Source: Frateuria hangzhouensis (GTDB lineage: Bacteria; Pseudomonadota; Gammaproteobacteria; Xanthomonadales; Rhodanobacteraceae). From it: a stretch of DNA of 64,000 bases. The position numbers were made by a program, and so were the translations under genes. The notes beneath the pieces are model-generated. The model did no database searches, was not told where the DNA came from, and saw only the letters and a program-made list of their open reading frames with translations. This document shows, piece after piece, positions 1 through 8,484 of this stretch (positions within the stretch are counted from its first letter, which is position 1; each line of letters opens with the position of its first letter). The stretch is from contig NZ_JAPMIU010000004.1 of the NCBI RefSeq assembly GCF_026410505.1, positions 218,954-282,953 of the forward strand, read 5' to 3'.

Positions 1-1
1 C

Positions 2-754
2 TTGCGCTATCTGTGGCGGGTACCGCTGCTGCTGCTGCACATCCTGCTCGGCATACTCCTGTGCGCGGGCATCCTCAGCTGGAACCGGCACCGGGTGATG
101 GTCGACGGTCGCGAGCCGTTCGCCCACCGCATGACGCGCTGGTGGTCGTCCATGCTGATGCGCATCTTCGGCCTGCGCTCGGTGCGGGTAGGCAAGCCGT
201 TGCCCGATCCGGTGCTGTTCGTCGCCAACCACACCTCGTGGATCGACATCGAGCTGCTGCACTCGCAGCGGATGGCCTGCTTCGTGGCCAAGGCCGAGAT
301 CGCGCGCTGGCCGCTGGTCGGCTGGATGGCGGCCACCGGCGGCACCATCTTCCACCGCCGCGGCAGTAACCATTCGCTGGCGGTGGTGATGCAGACGATG
401 GTCGAGCGGCTGCGCAGCGGCCGTTCGGTGGCGGCGTTTCCCGAAGGCGGCACCGGTTACAACGGCGTGCTCAAGGTGTTCCACGCACGCATCTTCCAGG
501 CCGCGCTGGATGCGCCGGTGCCGGTTCAGCCGGTGGCGCTGCGCTTTGCACGCCACGGCAGGCGCGTGGTCGACGCCGGTTTCCGCGAGGGCGAAAGCTT
601 CCTGGCCAACGTCGTGCGCCTGCTCGGCCAGGCGCCGCTGGACGCCGAGGTGCATTTCCTCGCGCCGGTACCGGCGATGCCCGACGCGCGCCGGCGCATG
701 GCGGAGCTGTCGCGCGAGCGCATCGGCGTGGCCCTGGAAGACCGGCACGCATGA
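2..754 (+). CDS. PlsC-like lysophospholipid acyltransferase (possibly 5'-truncated by window edge)
   Basis: Membrane-bound 1-acylglycerol-phosphate acyltransferase family; it would move an acyl chain onto a lysophospholipid at the inner membrane. The sequence shows an N-terminal hydrophobic stretch (about residues 5-25), the catalytic block NHTSWID at residues 76-82 (the family's HxxxxD) and the FPEGGT block at 146-151 that binds the acceptor phosphate. The frame opens with TTG at base 2; the N-terminus looks natural, but a start upstream of the window cannot be excluded. Its stop overlaps the next start (ATGA), so the two genes are probably translated together. Substrate (lysophosphatidate or an ornithine-lipid precursor) cannot be told from sequence. 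Confidence 0.85.
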   Translation: MRYLWRVPLLLLHILLGILLCAGILSWNRHRVMVDGREPFAHRMTRWWSSMLMRIFGLRSVRVGKPLPDPVLFVANHTSWIDIELLHSQRMACFVAKAEIARWPLVGWMAATGGTIFHRRGSNHSLAVVMQTMVERLRSGRSVAAFPEGGTGYNGVLKVFHARIFQAALDAPVPVQPVALRFARHGRRVVDAGFREGESFLANVVRLLGQAPLDAEVHFLAPVPAMPDARRRMAELSRERIGVALEDRHA

Positions 755-1788
755 GCGCGTTGCCGAGCGGAAAGGATTTCCGTCCCCCCTGGCCGCTGAC
801 CAGCGGCCACGTACAGACCATGCTCTCCTCCAGCGGCGTGCGCCGGCTGCTGTTGCCGCGCAGCGCACGCGCGGTGCTCGAGGGCGCCGAGCAGGTGGTG
901 GTCGACGGTGGCGGCGGCGTGCGCCTGACCGGCGCGTTCACGGCGCAGCGCACGGGACGCGAAGGGCGCGGCCTGGCGGTGCTGTTCCACGGCTGGGAAG
1001 GCAGTGTCGATTCGACCTACGTGCTGCAGACCGGCAGCCGCCTGTTGCGCGATGGCTGGGACGTGTTCCGGCTCAACTTCCGCGACCACGGCGCCAGCCA
1101 TCACCTCAACGAGGCGCTGTTCCACTCCTGCCGCATCGACGAGGTCGTGCACGCGCTGGGTGACATCGCCCGCCGCTGGCCGCGGCCGATCACCGCGCTG
1201 GCCGGCTTCTCGCTCGGCGGCAACTTCGCGCTGCGCGCTGCGCTGCGCTCGCCGGCGGCCGGCGTCCCGCTGGACTACGCGCTGGCGGTGTGCCCGATCA
1301 TCGACGCCAGCGAAGGGCTGTTTTCGCTGGAGGAGACCGCGCCCTGGATCTACCAGGCGTACTTCATGCACAAGTGGCGGCACTCGCTGAAGACCAAGCA
1401 GAAGGCGTTTCCGCAACAGCAATACTTCGAGTTGAAGGAACTGAAGCAGAGCCTGCGCGGCCTGACCGAATCGCTGGTGCTGCGGCATACCGACTTCGGC
1501 TCGCTGCAGGCCTATCTGGACGGCTATTCGGTGGGACACGATGCGCTGTCGTCGCTGACCATCCCCGCGACCATCCTCACCGCGCGCGACGATCCGGTGA
1601 TCCCGGTGAGCTCGTTCGAGCAAATGGAGTTGCCGCCCAACGTGGAGCTGGACATCGCCGAGCATGGCGGCCATTGCGGTTTCATCGGCGGCCGCAACAT
1701 GATCAGTTTCACCGACGACTACATCGCCGCGCGCTTCAACGCCATCGCCGCGGGCAAGCCGGACTTCGAACGCGCCCTGTCTTCGTAG
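751..1788 (+). CDS. YheT-like alpha/beta hydrolase
   Basis: 345-residue alpha/beta-hydrolase of the YheT/ABHD1-3 group, esterase-like cytosolic enzymes of unknown natural substrate. Visible parts: the N-terminal SGHVQT segment typical of the group, the oxyanion-side block FHGWEGS near residue 80, the nucleophile elbow GFSLGG with Ser154, an acid at Asp280/281 (RDDPVIP) and the histidine block EHGGHCGF with His308. All three catalytic positions are present. It overlaps the upstream acyltransferase gene by four bases, which hints at a shared role in lipid or ester metabolism, but that is inference from position. Confidence 0.85.
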   Translation: MSALPSGKDFRPPWPLTSGHVQTMLSSSGVRRLLLPRSARAVLEGAEQVVVDGGGGVRLTGAFTAQRTGREGRGLAVLFHGWEGSVDSTYVLQTGSRLLRDGWDVFRLNFRDHGASHHLNEALFHSCRIDEVVHALGDIARRWPRPITALAGFSLGGNFALRAALRSPAAGVPLDYALAVCPIIDASEGLFSLEETAPWIYQAYFMHKWRHSLKTKQKAFPQQQYFELKELKQSLRGLTESLVLRHTDFGSLQAYLDGYSVGHDALSSLTIPATILTARDDPVIPVSSFEQMELPPNVELDIAEHGGHCGFIGGRNMISFTDDYIAARFNAIAAGKPDFERALSS

Positions 1789-1977
1789 GCCCTTGCAGGC
1801 GCGTCCGCCTGGGGTGCGCGCGGCGCCCATGCGCACCACGCTCCGGGGCACGGCCGATCGTCGGCGCCGTCGTTCACGCCGCCCGCGCCGACGCGGCGCC
1901 ATGCTGGTCCACCTGACCCCGTGCAGGTACCGCATGCCCGCCACGCACCCACCCCCACCGCTGCGCAGGACCCCCGG

Positions 1978-2754
1978 ATGGCGCTGACCCCGGTTGTCGC
2001 CGCGTGCCTGGGCGGCTGCGCGGGCGCCGCCGCCACCGCGCTGGGCACCGTGCCGGCGGTGTTCGCGCGGCACATCGACCAGCGCACGCAGGACACCATG
2101 TTCGGCTTCGGCGCCGGTGTGATGCTGGCAGCCAGCGCGTTCTCGCTGGCGCTGCCGGGCATCCACGAAGCACAGCGGCAGGGCCAGGGACCCTTGGCCG
2201 CCGGCGCGCTGGTCGGCATGGCAATCCTCGTCGGCGCCGCGGCACTGGTACTGCTCGAGCGCGTGCTGCCGCACGAACACTTCATCAAGGGGCCCGAAGG
2301 CCATCCCTCGCTGCGGCTCAAGCGCGCATGGCTGTTCGTGTTCGCCATCTGCCTGCACAACCTGCCCGAGGGGCTGGCGATCGGCGTCGGGTTCGGGCCG
2401 GGCCTGGCGCACGGCGTGGCGCTGGCCACCGGCATCGCCATCCAGGACCTGCCCGAAGGCCTGGTGGTGGCGATCGCGCTGATGGCCGCCGGTTACGGTC
2501 GCCGCTGGGCGGTGTCGGTGGGAATGGCGTCCGGGCTGATCGAGCCGGTCGGCGCGCTGATCGGCGCCGGCGTGGTGATCGATTACCCGATGCTGCTGCC
2601 AGTGGGCCTGGGCTTCGCCGCCGGGGCGATGCTGTTCGTGGTCAGCCACGAGATCATCCCCGAATCGCATCGGCAGGGGCACGAGCACTTCGCCACCGGC
2701 GGGCTGATGGTGGGGTTCGTCTTGATGATGCTGCTGGACACCGCCTTCGGCTGA
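1978..2754 (+). CDS. ZIP family divalent metal transporter (ZupT-like)
   Basis: Polytopic inner-membrane ZIP protein, expected to import Zn, Mn or Fe. It has about eight hydrophobic segments, a polar loop after the third, and the two metal-binding ZIP signatures: HNLPEG (residues 127-132) and DLPEG (157-161). I start it at ATG 1978 (258 aa), because this gives an N-terminus beginning directly with the first membrane segment; a GTG at 1921 would add 19 proline-rich residues with no better ribosome site. It is convergent with the manganese catalase downstream, with a REP pair between them. Metal preference is not readable from the sequence. Confidence 0.85.
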   Translation: MALTPVVAACLGGCAGAAATALGTVPAVFARHIDQRTQDTMFGFGAGVMLAASAFSLALPGIHEAQRQGQGPLAAGALVGMAILVGAAALVLLERVLPHEHFIKGPEGHPSLRLKRAWLFVFAICLHNLPEGLAIGVGFGPGLAHGVALATGIAIQDLPEGLVVAIALMAAGYGRRWAVSVGMASGLIEPVGALIGAGVVIDYPMLLPVGLGFAAGAMLFVVSHEIIPESHRQGHEHFATGGLMVGFVLMMLLDTAFG

Positions 2755-2765
2755 GCAAAGCCAAC

Positions 2766-2824
2766 GTAGGGTGGGCTTCAGCCCACCACCCCTCGCGGGA
2801 AAGGTGAGCTGAAGGCCACCTTAC
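2766..2824. repeat. REP pair, family A (GTAGGGTGGGC type), second copy degenerate
   Basis: A palindrome starting GTAGGGTGGGCTTC and closing GCCCACC (2766-2787) is followed by a decayed inverted partner ending CACCTTAC at 2824. It sits between the convergent ZIP and catalase genes, the typical place for such elements, and could fold in both transcripts. Confidence 0.8.
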
Positions 2825-2831
2825 GGTCGAG

Positions 2832-3725
2832 TTAGTGGCGGGTGCCTTGCGGGCCCGTGCCGCTGCCCAGGTCGGCGCCGGTTTCCGGGTTGCTCGACGG
2901 ATCCGAGCGCGTGCGCTTGGCCATCTGCATCAGCGTGGCCTGCTGTTGCTTGTCCAGCGACACCTCCGGCATGCCGCTGCCGCCATCCATCGCCAGGAAT
3001 TTCTCGCGATCGCTGAGGAACTGGAAGTTCTCGTCGCTGTTCCAAGGCCCGCGCATGTCGCCTTCGCCCTGCGACGTGTTGACGTAGACGTTGGCGAATT
3101 CCGGCTTGCCGGGCAACTTGCCCGGCGGGAAGTTCGGCTGGATCGCGTACAGCGCCTTCTCGAACGATTGCTGGTGCGAGATCTCGCGCGTCATCAGGAA
3201 GCCCAGCGCATCGCGTACGCCGGGGTCGGCGGTGAGGTTGATCAGCCGCTCGTAGATGATCTTCGCGCGCGCCTCGGCGGCGATGTTGGAGCGCAAGTCC
3301 GCGGTCGGCTCACCGATCGAATCGATGTAGCCGGCGGTCCACAACTGGCCGCCGGAATTGGTCAGTGCCGGGCCACCGCCATAGAGCACCTGGGTCACGT
3401 GCGAGTCGTTGCCGGCGCCCTGCAGCTCGCGGAACGCCTGCGCCTGTTCCTCGGCGCCCTCGGCCAGCTTGCCCTTGGCACCCTTGTTGAGCATGCCCAC
3501 GATGGTGCCGATCACCTCCAGATGGCTGAGCTCCTCGGTGGCGATGTCCAGCAGCATGTCCTTGCGACCGGGGTCGTCCTCGGCCAGCGCCTGGGTGAAG
3601 TAGCGCATCGCCGCGGCGAGTTCGCCCTGCGGGCCGCCGAACTGTTCGAGCATGAGATTGGCCAGCGCCGGGTTGCATTCGGCAACCCGCACTGTGTATT
3701 GCAGGCGTTTGTTGTGAGCGAACAT
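2832..3725 (-). CDS. Manganese catalase
   Basis: Non-haem dimanganese catalase (2 H2O2 to O2 and water). The di-Mn ligands of the Lactiplantibacillus enzyme have counterparts: Glu35 in GGPQGEL, Glu65 and His68 in ATEELSH, a later Glu in IAAEARAKII, and His in TREISHQQ. It is 297 aa with a C-terminal tail rich in Ser, Gly and Asp, as in other proteobacterial members. The start is ATG at 3725, preceded by AAGGATCT; a longer frame reading from 3770 has no Shine-Dalgarno support. It probably protects against peroxide, often in stationary or stress conditions. The nearby ZIP transporter could supply Mn, but the genes face each other and share no promoter. Confidence 0.93.
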   Translation of the reverse strand: MFAHNKRLQYTVRVAECNPALANLMLEQFGGPQGELAAAMRYFTQALAEDDPGRKDMLLDIATEELSHLEVIGTIVGMLNKGAKGKLAEGAEEQAQAFRELQGAGNDSHVTQVLYGGGPALTNSGGQLWTAGYIDSIGEPTADLRSNIAAEARAKIIYERLINLTADPGVRDALGFLMTREISHQQSFEKALYAIQPNFPPGKLPGKPEFANVYVNTSQGEGDMRGPWNSDENFQFLSDREKFLAMDGGSGMPEVSLDKQQQATLMQMAKRTRSDPSSNPETGADLGSGTGPQGTRH

Positions 3726-3899
3726 GGGAGATCCTTGTCGTCTGCGGGGAAGACGACCGGCACGGGGCACCGGCCGCGAGGACGTCCGGGAGCCGCAAGA
3801 AGCGTGCCCCGGCCACGGGCGGAGTTTTGCTGGGCGATCGCGGCTGGGAAGGGAGCAAGATTTGCGCTTTGCTGCAACATTTGCAGGCCGCGCGGGCCC

Positions 3900-3968
3900 A
3901 TAGGGTGGGCTTCAGCCCACCAGCGACAGGCCGGCAGGGTGGTCTGGTGGGCTGAAGCCCACCCTACG
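3900..3968. repeat. REP pair, family A
   Basis: Two head-to-head copies of the GTGGGCTTCAGCCCAC palindrome (about 3901-3921 and 3946-3967), separated by 24 bases, the second ending CACCCTAC. The pair lies in the 245-base gap between the 5' end of the catalase gene and the 3' end of the AAA ATPase gene; both genes read leftward. The rest of that gap shows nothing recognisable. Confidence 0.85.
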
Positions 3969-3971
3969 TCG

Positions 3972-5444
3972 CTAGTCGGCGGGGACGCAGCGTTCGCGCG
4001 CCCACGCGCGCAGGGCCTGGACCTGCTCGCGCATCAGCACCGACAACGGCCGGGTCTGCGCCATCGCCTGGCACAACGCGTCCTGGTCGGGTGGCGCACC
4101 GCTGCCGGCGGTGTCGTAGAGGGCGCTGACGATGGCCTGTTCGATCTCGGCGCCGGAGAAACCTTCGCTGGCGGCGGCCAGCGCCGGCAGGTCAAAGCTC
4201 GCTGGATCGAGCGTACGGCGTTTCAGGTGCAGCTCGAAGATCGCCGCGCGCGCTTCGGCCGTAGGCAGGTCGACGAAGAAGATCTCGTCGAAGCGGCCCT
4301 TGCGCAGCAGTTCGGCCGGCAACTGGTCGACCGCGTTGGCCGTGGCGACCACGAATACCTTGGCCTTGCGTTCGGCCATCCAGGTCAACAGATACCCCAG
4401 CACCCGGCGCGAGACGCCGCCGTCCTCGCCGCCGCCACTGGCCAGGCCCTTCTCGATCTCGTCGATCCACAGCACGCAGGGCGAGAGCAACTCGACGCTG
4501 GCCAGCGCCTCGCGCAGGTTCTTTTCGGTTTCGCCCTGGTACTTGTCGTAGAGCGTGCCGAAATCCAGCCGTACCAGCGGCACGCCGAAGCCGCCGGCGG
4601 TGGCCTTGGCCGCGAGGCTCTTGCCGCAGCCCTGCACGCCCAGCAACAGCACGCCACGGGGTGGATCGAGCGCCGGCTCCGGATCCAGGAACACCGCGCG
4701 CCGGCGCTGTATCCAGGCGTTGAGCCGGGACACGCCGGCGACGTCGGCGAAGCTGGCGGTGGCGTATTCGTAATGCAGCAGGCCGGAGCGGTTGAGCAGG
4801 TCGAACTTCGCGCGCATCAGCTCGGGCAGGTCAGCCGCGCCCAGCGCGCCATCGTTGTAGATCAGCTTGCGCACGATGCGCCGCGCGTCCGGTCCCGACA
4901 GCCCGACCAGGTTGCGCACCAGCGTGCGCGCCGCGTCGCCGTCGACCTCCAGCCGGCGGCCCTGTTCGCGCTGCCAGGCGGCCGCCTCGCCACGCAGGAT
5001 CCCGGCCAGTTCCTTCAGTCCCGGCAACGCCAGCGGCACGCGCATGGCCAGCGCTTCCAGCGCCGGCGGCAGTTCGATCATGGCGCCAACCAGCACGATC
5101 GTGTGCGCGGCACTGCGATGCCGCTGCACGATCTCGCGCAGCTGGCGCAGGCTCATCGCGTAGCGCAGGAACGGATGGAAATCGAACAGCAGGTAGATGC
5201 CGCGCTCGTCGGCAGCGCGGATCGCCTCCAGCGTGGCGCTGGCATCCGGTGCGACCTCGGCGCCGGGCTGGGCGAAATCCAGGCGGCCCAGACCGTCGGT
5301 GAGCGTCCAGCGCCACAGCGGCCGTAGCGCCTGGCCGATCACGTGGCGGAAGCATTCGATCACCCGCTGCTCGTCCACCGTCTCGATCACCAGCAGCGGC
5401 GTGGCCGCGCGGACCAGCGTGGTGAGGTCGTCCAGTTCGCTCAT
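3972..5444 (-). CDS. Ycf46-like AAA+ ATPase
   Basis: 490-residue AAA+ ATPase resembling Ycf46 of plastids and cyanobacteria, a family of unclear function. An N-terminal domain (LVRAATPLLVIET, DEQRVIECF) is followed by a linker and a classical AAA module: FADVAG, Walker A GVQGCGKS (about 268-276), Walker B VLWIDEIEKG (about 325-333), sensor VVATANAVDQLP and the arginine-rich KGRFDEIFF finger region. The start at 5444 follows GGGGGAA; readings that begin near 5741 run through a REP element and are not credible. It stands alone, with the Mn catalase gene downstream on the same strand after a REP pair. In cyanobacteria the family has been tied to CO2/photosynthesis control; the role here is unknown. 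Confidence 0.8.
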   Translation of the reverse strand: MSELDDLTTLVRAATPLLVIETVDEQRVIECFRHVIGQALRPLWRWTLTDGLGRLDFAQPGAEVAPDASATLEAIRAADERGIYLLFDFHPFLRYAMSLRQLREIVQRHRSAAHTIVLVGAMIELPPALEALAMRVPLALPGLKELAGILRGEAAAWQREQGRRLEVDGDAARTLVRNLVGLSGPDARRIVRKLIYNDGALGAADLPELMRAKFDLLNRSGLLHYEYATASFADVAGVSRLNAWIQRRRAVFLDPEPALDPPRGVLLLGVQGCGKSLAAKATAGGFGVPLVRLDFGTLYDKYQGETEKNLREALASVELLSPCVLWIDEIEKGLASGGGEDGGVSRRVLGYLLTWMAERKAKVFVVATANAVDQLPAELLRKGRFDEIFFVDLPTAEARAAIFELHLKRRTLDPASFDLPALAAASEGFSGAEIEQAIVSALYDTAGSGAPPDQDALCQAMAQTRPLSVLMREQVQALRAWARERCVPAD

Positions 5445-5752
5445 CGTTCCCCCTTGCGAGCCCGGTACGGTAGCAGGAGCCGCGATCCTGCACCGCCTGC
5501 CGGCTCGATGCGCTGCGAGGTCGCGGTCATCACGGCATGGCCAGGCCGACCGGGGTCGTTCATGCAGAAGCCCACTTGTGGGCGATCGGACCGGCCCCAG
5601 AGCATCGCCCACACGTGGGCTCCTACGGGTTGCTCGCACGATGGCCTGCAGGCGCGGGCTTCTCTCAAGGGATGTTGCAGGAGCCAGGCCCATCCTTTCC
5701 CGCTTCATGGTGGCGGCGTTACGCTGCCGGTTCCGTCGCAAGGAGAGCCGTC
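5445..5752. other. Intergenic gap holding a REP pair and two outward promoters
   Basis: 308 bases between the divergent AAA ATPase gene and the sugar dehydrogenase gene. The middle is a GTAG-type REP pair (5565-5629). The left end carries the GGGGGAA ribosome site of the ATPase and the right end AAGGAG for the dehydrogenase. No additional gene is evident. Confidence 0.6.
5565..5629. repeat. REP pair, family B (GTAGGAGCCCAC type)
   Basis: Inverted arms GCCCACTTGTGGGCGAT and ATCGCCCACACGTGGGC around a 17-base spacer, the right arm ending TCCTAC (the reverse of GTAGGA). This is the same family as the copies at 30691 and 50188. Confidence 0.85.
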
Positions 5753-6841
5753 ATGCGTCTGCTGCTTCCGCTGCTGCTGGCCCTGGTCGGCGCGCCCACC
5801 TGGGCGGCACCGGCGCTGGACCGGTTGACCCTGCCCAAGGGCTTCCATATCGCCGTCTATTCGGATCAGGTGCCGCAGGCGCGCGAACTGGCGCTGGGCG
5901 ACAAGGGCACGGTGTTCGTCGGCTCGATGGATGCCGGCAAGGTCTACGCGCTGACCGACGCCGACCACGATGGCCGCGCCGAAAAGGTGCGCCCCATCGC
6001 CAGCGGCCTGCAGTTGCCGGTGGGCGTGGCCTTTCACCACGGCGATCTGTACGTCTCGGCGGTCAGCCGCATCCTGGTGCTGCGCGACATCGAGGCGCAC
6101 CTGGACGATCCGCCCGAACCGGAGGTGGTCTACGACCGCTTCCCCACCGAAACGCACCACGGCTGGAAGTTCATCGCCTTCGGCCCCGACGGCAAGCTGT
6201 ACGTGCCCATCGGGGCGCCCTGCAACCTGTGCGACAAGGGCAAGGCCTACGCCAAGCTGACCCGCATGAACGCCGACGGCACCGGGCTGCAGGACGTCGC
6301 CTACGGCATCCGCAACACGGTCGGTTTCGACTGGCGGCCGGCCACCGGCAAGCTGTGGTTCACCGACAACGGCCGCGACCTGCTCGGCGACGACGTGCCC
6401 AACGACGAGCTCGACCGCATCGACCGCCTCGGCGAGCATTACGGCTATCCGTACTGCCACCAGGGCGACATTGCCGATCCCGAATTCGGCAAGGACCACC
6501 CCTGCAGGAACTACGCACCGCCGGTGCTCAAGCTTGGCGCGCACGTGGCCTCGCTGGGCATGCGCTTCTACACCGGCAAGCAGTTTCCGGCCGGCTACCA
6601 CGGCGCGATCTTCATCGCCCAGCACGGCTCGTGGAACCGCACGAAAAAGTCCGGCTACCGCGTGATGACCGTGCGGCTGGATGGCGACAAGGTGGCTTCC
6701 TACGAGCCGCTGATCACCGGCTTCGAGCACGACGAACAGGCCTGGGGCCGGCCGGTGGACGTGCAGCCGCTGCCCGATGGCAGTCTGCTGGTCAGCGATG
6801 ACCTGGCAGGGGCTGTTTATCGGGTGACGTACGGGCGCTAG
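5753..6841 (+). CDS. PQQ-dependent sugar (glucose/sorbosone) dehydrogenase family protein
   Basis: Secreted beta-propeller of the glucose/L-sorbosone dehydrogenase family (COG2133), 362 aa. A signal peptide is clear: Met-Arg followed by a leucine core and cleavage near WAA at about residue 20. The propeller body carries the family's landmarks: GLQLPVGVAFH, HHGWKFIAFGPDGKLY, an ATGKLWFTDNGRD block, PYCHQGD and FIAQHGSWNR. Paired cysteines (CNLC) suggest periplasmic folding. The ATG at 5753 follows AAGGAG. Such enzymes oxidise aldoses or aldehydes with PQQ in the periplasm; PQQ use is inferred from family, since no PQQ synthesis genes are in view. Confidence 0.8.
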   Translation: MRLLLPLLLALVGAPTWAAPALDRLTLPKGFHIAVYSDQVPQARELALGDKGTVFVGSMDAGKVYALTDADHDGRAEKVRPIASGLQLPVGVAFHHGDLYVSAVSRILVLRDIEAHLDDPPEPEVVYDRFPTETHHGWKFIAFGPDGKLYVPIGAPCNLCDKGKAYAKLTRMNADGTGLQDVAYGIRNTVGFDWRPATGKLWFTDNGRDLLGDDVPNDELDRIDRLGEHYGYPYCHQGDIADPEFGKDHPCRNYAPPVLKLGAHVASLGMRFYTGKQFPAGYHGAIFIAQHGSWNRTKKSGYRVMTVRLDGDKVASYEPLITGFEHDEQAWGRPVDVQPLPDGSLLVSDDLAGAVYRVTYGR

Positions 6842-6853
6842 CGCTCTGCTCTG

Positions 6854-7006
6854 CTCCCTCTCCCCTTCAGGGAGAGGGCCGGGGTGAGGGGTTGGGGCTC
6901 GCGGGAAAGGTTGTTCGTGCGAACAAGAAAAGCCACGCGCTTGCGCGACTTGGTCGTAAGAGCGACCCCTCACCCCAACCCTCTCCCCAGAGGGGAGAGG
7001 GAGCAG
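6854..7006. repeat. REP pair, family C (CTCCCTCTCCCC type)
   Basis: Left arm CTCCCTCTCCCCTTCAGGG through GGGGTGAGGGG (6854-6891), right arm CCCCTCACCCCAACCC through GGGAGAGGGAGCAG (6966-7006), about 75 bases apart. The spacer contains a small extra palindrome, GTTCGTGCGAAC. Confidence 0.85.
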
Positions 7007-7052
7007 TCTTTGCCCGGCTTGTGAGCCTTTCGCAACCCAAAGGAGACCCCCC

Positions 7053-7673
7053 ATGCAACTACGCAGCAACGATTTCCAGGACGGCCAGCCGATCCCGGCC
7101 CGGTGCGCCTTCGGCAAGCCGGGCGATCCGATCGGCCTGTCCGACAACCGCAATCCGCACCTGGCCTGGCGCGACGCGCCGCCGGGCACGCGTTCGTTCG
7201 TGCTCACCTGCATCGACGGCGACGCGCCCAGCCGCGGTGACGACGTCAACAAGGAGGGCCGCACGGTCAGCGCGGATCTGCCGCGCATCGACTTCGTGCA
7301 CTGGCTGATGGCCGACATCCCGGCCGAATGCGGCGAACTGGGCGACGGCTCCTGCAGCGACGGCGTCACCCCGCACGGCAAGCGTGCCCCTTCGGGCCCG
7401 CCGGGCAGCCACCAGGGCGAAAACGGCTACAGCGGCTGGTTCGCCTCCGATCCGCAGATGGCCGGCACCTACCTGGGCTACGACGGCCCGTGCCCACCGT
7501 GGAACGATGCGCGCGTGCACCGCTACCGCTTCGAGCTGCATGCGCTGGACACGCCCGGCCTGGGCCTGGCCCATGGCTTCGGCCTCGAGCAGTTGCGCGC
7601 CGCGATGGATGGCCATGTGCTGGCCAGCGCCGCGCTGACCGGCACCTACGCGATCAATCCGCACGCGGGGTGA
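7053..7673 (+). CDS. YbhB/YbcL-type Raf kinase inhibitor-like (PEBP) protein
   Basis: 206-residue phosphatidylethanolamine-binding-protein fold, cytosolic (no signal peptide). The conserved PEBP pieces are seen: NPHLAWRDAP, the anion-pocket strand CIDGDAPSRGD (family DPDAP), FVHWLMADIP, and a late GYDGPCPPWNDARVHRY block equivalent to the YxGPxPPxGxHRY signature. The start at 7053 follows AAAGGAGA. Members are small ligand-binding proteins whose bacterial function is not settled. It is flanked by REP DNA on the left and by the membrane-stress module on the right. Confidence 0.9.
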   Translation: MQLRSNDFQDGQPIPARCAFGKPGDPIGLSDNRNPHLAWRDAPPGTRSFVLTCIDGDAPSRGDDVNKEGRTVSADLPRIDFVHWLMADIPAECGELGDGSCSDGVTPHGKRAPSGPPGSHQGENGYSGWFASDPQMAGTYLGYDGPCPPWNDARVHRYRFELHALDTPGLGLAHGFGLEQLRAAMDGHVLASAALTGTYAINPHAG

Positions 7674-7798
7674 ATGGAGGGCGCGCTGGCACGCGCCTCT
7701 TCACATGCAGATGGCAGCCCGTGTGGATGAATGAGTCGCGTCTGGCCTTGCCGGCCGGCCCATGAAGGGGGTCGTCTCTTACCCATGAGGAAGCCGTC

Positions 7799-7954
7799 AT
7801 GCTGCATTACGCCATTGTCTTTCTGGTCATTGCCATCATCGCCGCCATCCTCGGTTTCGGCGGCATCGCCGGCGCGGCCGCGGGCATCGCAAAGATCCTG
7901 TTCGTCATCTTCCTGATCCTGGCGATCATCGCCTTCTTCCGCCGCGCCAGTTGA
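7799..7954 (+). CDS. DUF1328 small membrane protein (YtjA-like)
   Basis: A 51-residue protein with two hydrophobic helices around a glycine-rich turn ([17 protein letters not shown]), the standard DUF1328/YtjA pattern and length. The ATG at 7799 follows GAGGAAG. It is too short to be picked up by most length cut-offs but is clearly coding, and it heads the module of small envelope proteins that follows at 36 bases. In enterics such proteins are stress-induced; function unknown. Confidence 0.85.
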   Translation: MLHYAIVFLVIAIIAAILGFGGIAGAAAGIAKILFVIFLILAIIAFFRRAS

Positions 7955-7989
7955 GCGGCGGCATCGTCACCCTCCACCGGGAGAAAGCC

Positions 7990-8460
7990 ATGCCCAACCC
8001 GATCCACAGTTCGTCCACGCCGCGTGATCCCGGCCTGAACCCGGCAGTGCCCAACCCGGCCATGGCCGACCCGAACCTGGGGTCGGACGCGGCCGACCCG
8101 CTGCTGGCCGACACGGCCACCTCGTCCAAGGGGCACACGCGCATCGACCAGGGTGCCGAGCGGGTCAAGCACGCCACCTCCGAGGCGGTCACGCGCACCA
8201 AGCAGGCGGTCAACCAGACCGCCGACAAGGTCGAGGCGGGCGTGCACCACGCCACCGACAAGGCCGCCGGCGCCGCGCACCACGCCACCGACAAGGCGGC
8301 CGACCTCAGCGAGCGCAGTCGCCAGATGCGCGACGAGGCGATGGACAAGGCCGAGGACTGGATGGCGCAGGCGCGCGAATACGTGCGCGACAAGCCGATG
8401 CAGTCGGTCGCCATCGCGGTCGGCGCCGGCTGGTTGCTGGGACGGATCCTGCGCCGCTGA
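7990..8460 (+). CDS. ElaB/YqjD-like (DUF883) membrane-anchored protein
   Basis: 156 aa. The first 45 residues are polar and proline-rich, followed by a long helical part with a repeated HHATDKA motif (two tandem copies near residues 83-100), then the DUF883 end: MAQAREYVRDKPMQSVA and a single C-terminal membrane helix closing with arginines. In E. coli, YqjD and ElaB are stationary-phase proteins that hold ribosomes at the inner membrane via this tail. The start at 7990 follows GGGAGAAAG. It is followed after 24 bases by a YqjE-like gene, repeating the E. coli yqjD-yqjE order. Confidence 0.85.
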   Translation: MPNPIHSSSTPRDPGLNPAVPNPAMADPNLGSDAADPLLADTATSSKGHTRIDQGAERVKHATSEAVTRTKQAVNQTADKVEAGVHHATDKAAGAAHHATDKAADLSERSRQMRDEAMDKAEDWMAQAREYVRDKPMQSVAIAVGAGWLLGRILRR

Positions 8461-8484
8461 CTTCTTCGCTGACGAGTGCCAGGG

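Noticed and set aside
526..2688. 720-codon minus-strand frame opposite the YheT and ZIP genes
   Set aside because: No motif, crosses three real genes, typical of high-GC DNA.
2835..5327. 830-codon plus-strand frame across catalase and AAA ATPase genes
   Set aside because: Runs antisense through two recognisable genes and a REP pair; composition is shadow-like.
6854..7006. CRISPR array or tandem repeat
   Set aside because: The repeated units are inverted pairs with no regular spacers; they are REP elements.
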